Positions 41,340 to 44,632 of a DNA stretch of 44,632 nucleotides are shown here, one piece after another. This DNA is from Bacteroidota bacterium. GTDB taxonomy: Bacteria > Bacteroidota > Bacteroidia > Cytophagales > Cytophagaceae. The translations under genes and the position numbers were made by a program. The notes beneath the pieces were generated by a model. That model had not been told where the DNA came from and did not search any database. It was given only the letters and a program-made list of their open reading frames with translations. The stretch is from contig JAEWYS010000012.1 in assembly GCA_023458555.1 (NCBI GenBank), positions 1 through 44,632 of the forward strand. The letters run 5' to 3'. Positions within the stretch are counted from its first letter, which is position 1. The number at the start of each line of letters is the position of its first letter.

Positions 41340-41796
41340 GCTCTGCCCGTATGCGGAAGAAATAACGAGTTTCTCAAGGTGTTTTTTTTTGTACTTGGGT
41401 TTGAATGTATTTTAAATCTTGATTTTTTTCTAATCTATATTTTTCCCGCCTTGGTATGTGTTTATATTTTATTTGTCTAATTTTTTGAGCCTGAAATGCT
41501 GATAAGAATATAGTTCAATGGCATAACATTCCGAATGTTAATAAGTTTTAGCACAAAAATAAGCTCAATAATATTATAACATTTTAATACTTTTTTTGAA
41601 TTTTCTTATATTTGAAAATTGGAATGTTATATAGTGCTGTGCTTGGGATTGATTATCCGTGTAAAATACAGTGAGGTTATTTTTAGCATTCATGAGTTAC
41701 TTTCGGAGACAAAGTAGAATATAAAGCAAGACTTTAAGCTTTATTATCATCAGAATGTCTCAAATGATTATTGACCTAAAATTTATACATATAGGA
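41340..41796. other. AT-rich leader region of the RCC1 gene, no gene seen
   Basis: This 457-bp stretch is AT-rich. It holds the half-site array and -7 box described separately, and a small inverted repeat, ATAAAGC/GCTTTAT, at 41721-41744 that may form a stem in the transcript leader. No tRNA, other RNA or small ORF with a ribosome site was recognised. No TTG lies at the right distance from TATATTTG, so the promoter is only half supported. Confidence 0.5.
41524..41629. repeat. Repeated TAACATTC/GAATGTTA half sites upstream of the RCC1 gene
   Basis: A near-perfect inverted repeat, TAACATTC-C-GAATGTTA, is at 41524-41540. A 7-of-8 half site (TAACATT) is at 41577-41583 and a full half site (GAATGTTA) is at 41622-41629. 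A TAnnTTTG box (TATATTTG, 41607-41614) lies between the last two. The layout looks like an operator array around a promoter about 180 bases ahead of the RCC1 gene. Confidence 0.5.
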
Positions 41797-44632
41797 ATGA
41801 ATATAAAATATACTCTTAAATCCAACCCCTATCGGTTTCTTAAGGAAGCGGTATTCTTGTGTTTCTGGATACTAGGTGTATCTTTTTTTGCTAACGGGCA
41901 AAATTTGAGAATTTCGGGTAGTAATGGCCACTCTGTAATTATCTGTTCCAACGGGAGCGTATTTGCCTGGGGAAGCAATGCAGAGGGACAGGTCGGCCTT
42001 GGACCAGATGGTGTAACGCCTTATCCTAATCCATACTATTCAACACCTCAAAGAGTATATGGGTTGTCTGAGATCTATCAGGTGGATGCGGGATCTGGCG
42101 GGCATACATTGGCCTTGACTTGCGATGGTCAGGTTGTTTCCTGGGGTAGAAATGATTACGGACAGTTAGGGGGAGGGAATAAAACCTCTCACGAAGCCAA
42201 AGCTGTCTACGTAAGAGGTGTCGGAGGAACAGGTAACCTTACGGGAGTTTCTTATGTTTCCGGAGGTAATGACGAGTCATTTGCCATTATGCAGGATGGC
42301 CGTCTGGTGGCCTGGGGACAAAATGATAAAGGGCAGTTAGGGGATGGTACAACAACGGAGCGTTTAGCTCCTGTATATGTGCTTACAGCAGCGAATACTC
42401 CTCTCACGAATGTTGTCATGGTAGAAGCCGGTGATGAAAACGGTTATGCGCTTACGGCTGACGGAACCGTATATTCCTGGGGAGATGCTCAGGACAACAG
42501 TGGTCTGGCATTAGGAAGACCTTTAGCCAATAGTGCCTATGCAAGGCCGGTACAGAAAGAAGGTGGAGGAAATCTTACGAATATAGTATCTATTTCGGCA
42601 GGTGACAGACATTGCCTTGCCATAGATGCAGACGGATATCTGTGGGCTTGGGGTGGTGACTGGGGACATGGTCAGGTAGGAGACGGATATAATACAGGTG
42701 GTTATTATACGCAGCTATTTGCAACAAGGGTTATTGCCGGTGAAACGGCTTCAGCTCCTGCTTTATGGAAAACCGAGTTTCTTGGTGGGCCTTCTAATCC
42801 GGTTGTTTCAATTGCAGCCGGTCAGGCTCATTCCATTGCGGTGCTTGCCGATGGTAGGGTATTAACCTGGGGGTCTAATGGGCGCTTTGTTGATGCGGGT
42901 CCATCTCTACCTGCAGGACAATTGGGAGTGGGTAATCGCTTTACAACGCCCGCGAGTTATACTGATGCAGATGCTGAAAATACAGCTCCACTGGTGGGAA
43001 GATTATGTGATGGAACTGTTTTAACGAATGTTGTGGAAGTATCAGACGGTGACTCGTGGACTTTTGCTTTAACGTCTGATGGAAAAATTTTCGTAGCTGG
43101 CTGGAATCAGCAAGGCCAGTTGGGACTAGGTAACACTAATAACTCATTTTGTTTCAGGGAATTAGCCATTCCGGATTGTGGTATTACGGCGCCGTGTCCT
43201 AATCCTGATTTGGGGCCTGATTTCGAAGCTTGTCCGGGATTTACGAAAGAGTTTAATGTCGGAACCGTTTATCCTGGCTTTGAGGTTCGGTGGTATCTTG
43301 ATGGAGTTTTGAAAGCTACTGAGGTGGTAACAGGAACTCCCAAACAGGTAAGTTATGAGGCAGGGGAGTTTGGCGAATGGAAAGTTGAGATCGAAGATAA
43401 ACGAAATGCGACAGAGAGACCTTGCGAACCTTGTGAATTAGGTGAGGCTACAGTAACTATTTCAGAATGGCCTATTCCTTTTGCTCTGAGGGAGCTGTAC
43501 TGGTGTAATAATATGATGTTGCTGAGCGTGGATGGGGATGGAGAATATAACTGGTATACCGAAGCTACCGGAGGAGTACAGATAGGCAGTACTTCTGAAG
43601 GAGATACAGCACTTATTGATCCTACTCCTTTTGCTGCGAATCTGGAGTTTGATGCTGCAACTGAAACCTATACAGTATACGTTGAGGATGCTACTATATT
43701 TTCGACTACTACTGGACTGAGAAACGCCACAGGACTCTCAAATTCTGCTAATAATGGCATGAATGGAGATGATTCATATCTGCAGTTTGATTTGCTAAAA
43801 CCTCTTACTATTGAAGCCGTTTCTGTAAATGTTCGGAAAGACGGAGGTCCCGGCAATGTAACCGTAGAAATAAGAAATTCAGGGGGTACTGTCGTTGCTT
43901 CCGGTACAGCGACTTCTCCGGGAGCTGCGACCGGCTTCTTCCCTCTGGAAGTACCGATTAATTCATCAACGCTTCCCATCGGTACTTATACCATTGTTGT
44001 AACGAATGGAGGTATACAGGCTTATGTAGATGGGTTTTCATATCCTACCAGCTATGATGGTTTAATATCTTATGTCAATAACCATTCAAAGTTTAATCAA
44101 TATTACAACCCCAATCATCTGCCGTATTATTTCGACTGGAAGGTTAAATCCGGTTCGGATTATCCTTGTGGAAGAATTGCTGTGGAAATACCTAAAGACT
44201 GCCCGCCTTGTGTTCCGCCACAGTCAGTTACCATGCAGGGTCCTGATACAATTAATATTTGTGTAGAAGAGAGTCTTACATTGAACTTTGATGTCGATAC
44301 CATAGCCGATGGGGCATTAGAAGGTTATGTATATACCTGGTTCTTTAAGGACAGATCAACTCCTGTGACTGGTTTTAGTCAGAAGCCTTTTACAAGTGAT
44401 CAGGAAGATCAGGAAATTGAGTTTCCGTCAATAGCGCTTGCCGACAGTGGTTGGTATTACGTACGTGTTGAAGATGGTATAACTGGTGATGCGACTTGCT
44501 ATCTGGAGGACAGTGTTTTGGTTGTGGTTCATGGTAAGCCATTACCGGCGTTGATGTCGGAAGATTTAGATGCGATGTGTGAGGGAGATAGTCGCCATAT
44601 CCGAGTTAAGGATGCATTATCCACATCGAAGT
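41797..44632 (+). CDS. Giant secreted RCC1-repeat protein, 3' truncated by the window
   Basis: An uninterrupted frame from ATG 41797 to the window end (945 codons so far) starts with a signal peptide whose hydrophobic core is AVFLCFWILGVSFFANG (about 19-35). About residues 45-465 are six or seven RCC1-type repeats, seen as recurring FAWGSNAEGQVGLG, SWGRNDYGQLGGG, AWGQNDKGQLGDG and WNQQGQLGLG, each preceded by a VSAG-x-x-H or D-x-x-LALT-like strand. This makes a beta-propeller. After it come Cys-rich and Ig-like domains with CPNPDLGPDFEACPG, RWYLDGV and YTWFFKDRS blocks. Such proteins usually end in a T9SS sorting domain, expected beyond the window but not seen. Probably a surface adhesin or cargo. 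Confidence 0.85.
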   Translation, partial: MNIKYTLKSNPYRFLKEAVFLCFWILGVSFFANGQNLRISGSNGHSVIICSNGSVFAWGSNAEGQVGLGPDGVTPYPNPYYSTPQRVYGLSEIYQVDAGSGGHTLALTCDGQVVSWGRNDYGQLGGGNKTSHEAKAVYVRGVGGTGNLTGVSYVSGGNDESFAIMQDGRLVAWGQNDKGQLGDGTTTERLAPVYVLTAANTPLTNVVMVEAGDENGYALTADGTVYSWGDAQDNSGLALGRPLANSAYARPVQKEGGGNLTNIVSISAGDRHCLAIDADGYLWAWGGDWGHGQVGDGYNTGGYYTQLFATRVIAGETASAPALWKTEFLGGPSNPVVSIAAGQAHSIAVLADGRVLTWGSNGRFVDAGPSLPAGQLGVGNRFTTPASYTDADAENTAPLVGRLCDGTVLTNVVEVSDGDSWTFALTSDGKIFVAGWNQQGQLGLGNTNNSFCFRELAIPDCGITAPCPNPDLGPDFEACPGFTKEFNVGTVYPGFEVRWYLDGVLKATEVVTGTPKQVSYEAGEFGEWKVEIEDKRNATERPCEPCELGEATVTISEWPIPFALRELYWCNNMMLLSVDGDGEYNWYTEATGGVQIGSTSEGDTALIDPTPFAANLEFDAATETYTVYVEDATIFSTTTGLRNATGLSNSANNGMNGDDSYLQFDLLKPLTIEAVSVNVRKDGGPGNVTVEIRNSGGTVVASGTATSPGAATGFFPLEVPINSSTLPIGTYTIVVTNGGIQAYVDGFSYPTSYDGLISYVNNHSKFNQYYNPNHLPYYFDWKVKSGSDYPCGRIAVEIPKDCPPCVPPQSVTMQGPDTINICVEESLTLNFDVDTIADGALEGYVYTWFFKDRSTPVTGFSQKPFTSDQEDQEIEFPSIALADSGWYYVRVEDGITGDATCYLEDSVLVVVHGKPLPALMSEDLDAMCEGDSRHIRVKDALSTSK

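Noticed and set aside
1..44632. CRISPR arrays, tRNA or rRNA genes, defence or secretion islands
   Set aside because: No regularly spaced repeats of CRISPR type, no cloverleaf or rRNA-like sequence and no recognisable defence genes were found by reading; a tRNAscan or CRISPR finder run would settle this.

Overview
The window is chromosomal DNA from a member of the Bacteroidota, probably a gliding or Cytophagales-type bacterium (the order is an inference). The support is direct: Bacteroidota-type promoters (TTG, about 19 bases, TAnnTTTG), proteins ending in type A and type B type IX secretion (T9SS) sorting domains, an FtsZ with the Bacteroidota C-terminus, an FtsI with a PASTA domain, and a three-subunit type-B succinate dehydrogenase.

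Layout. (1) 1-12,000 is accessory and partly decayed. It opens with the tail of an IS3-type transposase, then a methyltransferase, a secreted DNRLRE protein (minus strand), an unexplained higher-GC patch, and an intact two-gene cassette of a polyprenyl-phosphate-sugar-synthase-like GT2 plus a polytopic membrane protein. A PAS sensor-like protein follows, convergent with an 825-residue alpha-oxoamine synthase/GNAT fusion, then a small DUF7793-like protein. Last comes a second GT2 plus membrane-protein cassette that is broken by many frameshifts but still carries a near-consensus promoter. (2) 12,067-12,700 (minus strand) holds a yeast-type cytosine deaminase and a 40-codon membrane peptide missing from ordinary ORF calls. 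(3) 13,009-28,860 is a complete division and cell wall (dcw) cluster read in one direction: mraZ, rsmH, ftsL-like, ftsI, murE, a four-helix-bundle gene, mraY, murD, ftsW, murG, murC, ftsQ, ftsA, ftsZ. Its promoter is preceded by 10-bp-spaced GTGG repeats that look like a MraZ operator, and a second pair lies in inverted orientation about 230 bp upstream. murB, murF and ddl are not in the cluster. (4) 28,900-33,670 has an FMN reductase and mltG divergent around a perfect palindrome, then a trehalase/M20 peptidase pair. (5) 33,955-37,400 is sdhCAB on the minus strand, with a hairpin between sdhA and sdhB. (6) 37,597-44,632 has a type-B sorted secreted protein, fabD with a textbook terminator, and the 5' part of a giant secreted RCC1-repeat protein that runs off the window.

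How it fits together: the dcw genes make lipid II (MurC, MurD, MurE, MraY, MurG) and assemble the divisome (FtsZ, FtsA, FtsQ, FtsL, FtsI, FtsW), and MltG trims nascent glycan nearby. The accessory left side concerns cell-surface sugars and lipids. The right side holds central metabolism (Sdh, FabD) and T9SS cargo. No tRNA, rRNA or CRISPR array was seen.
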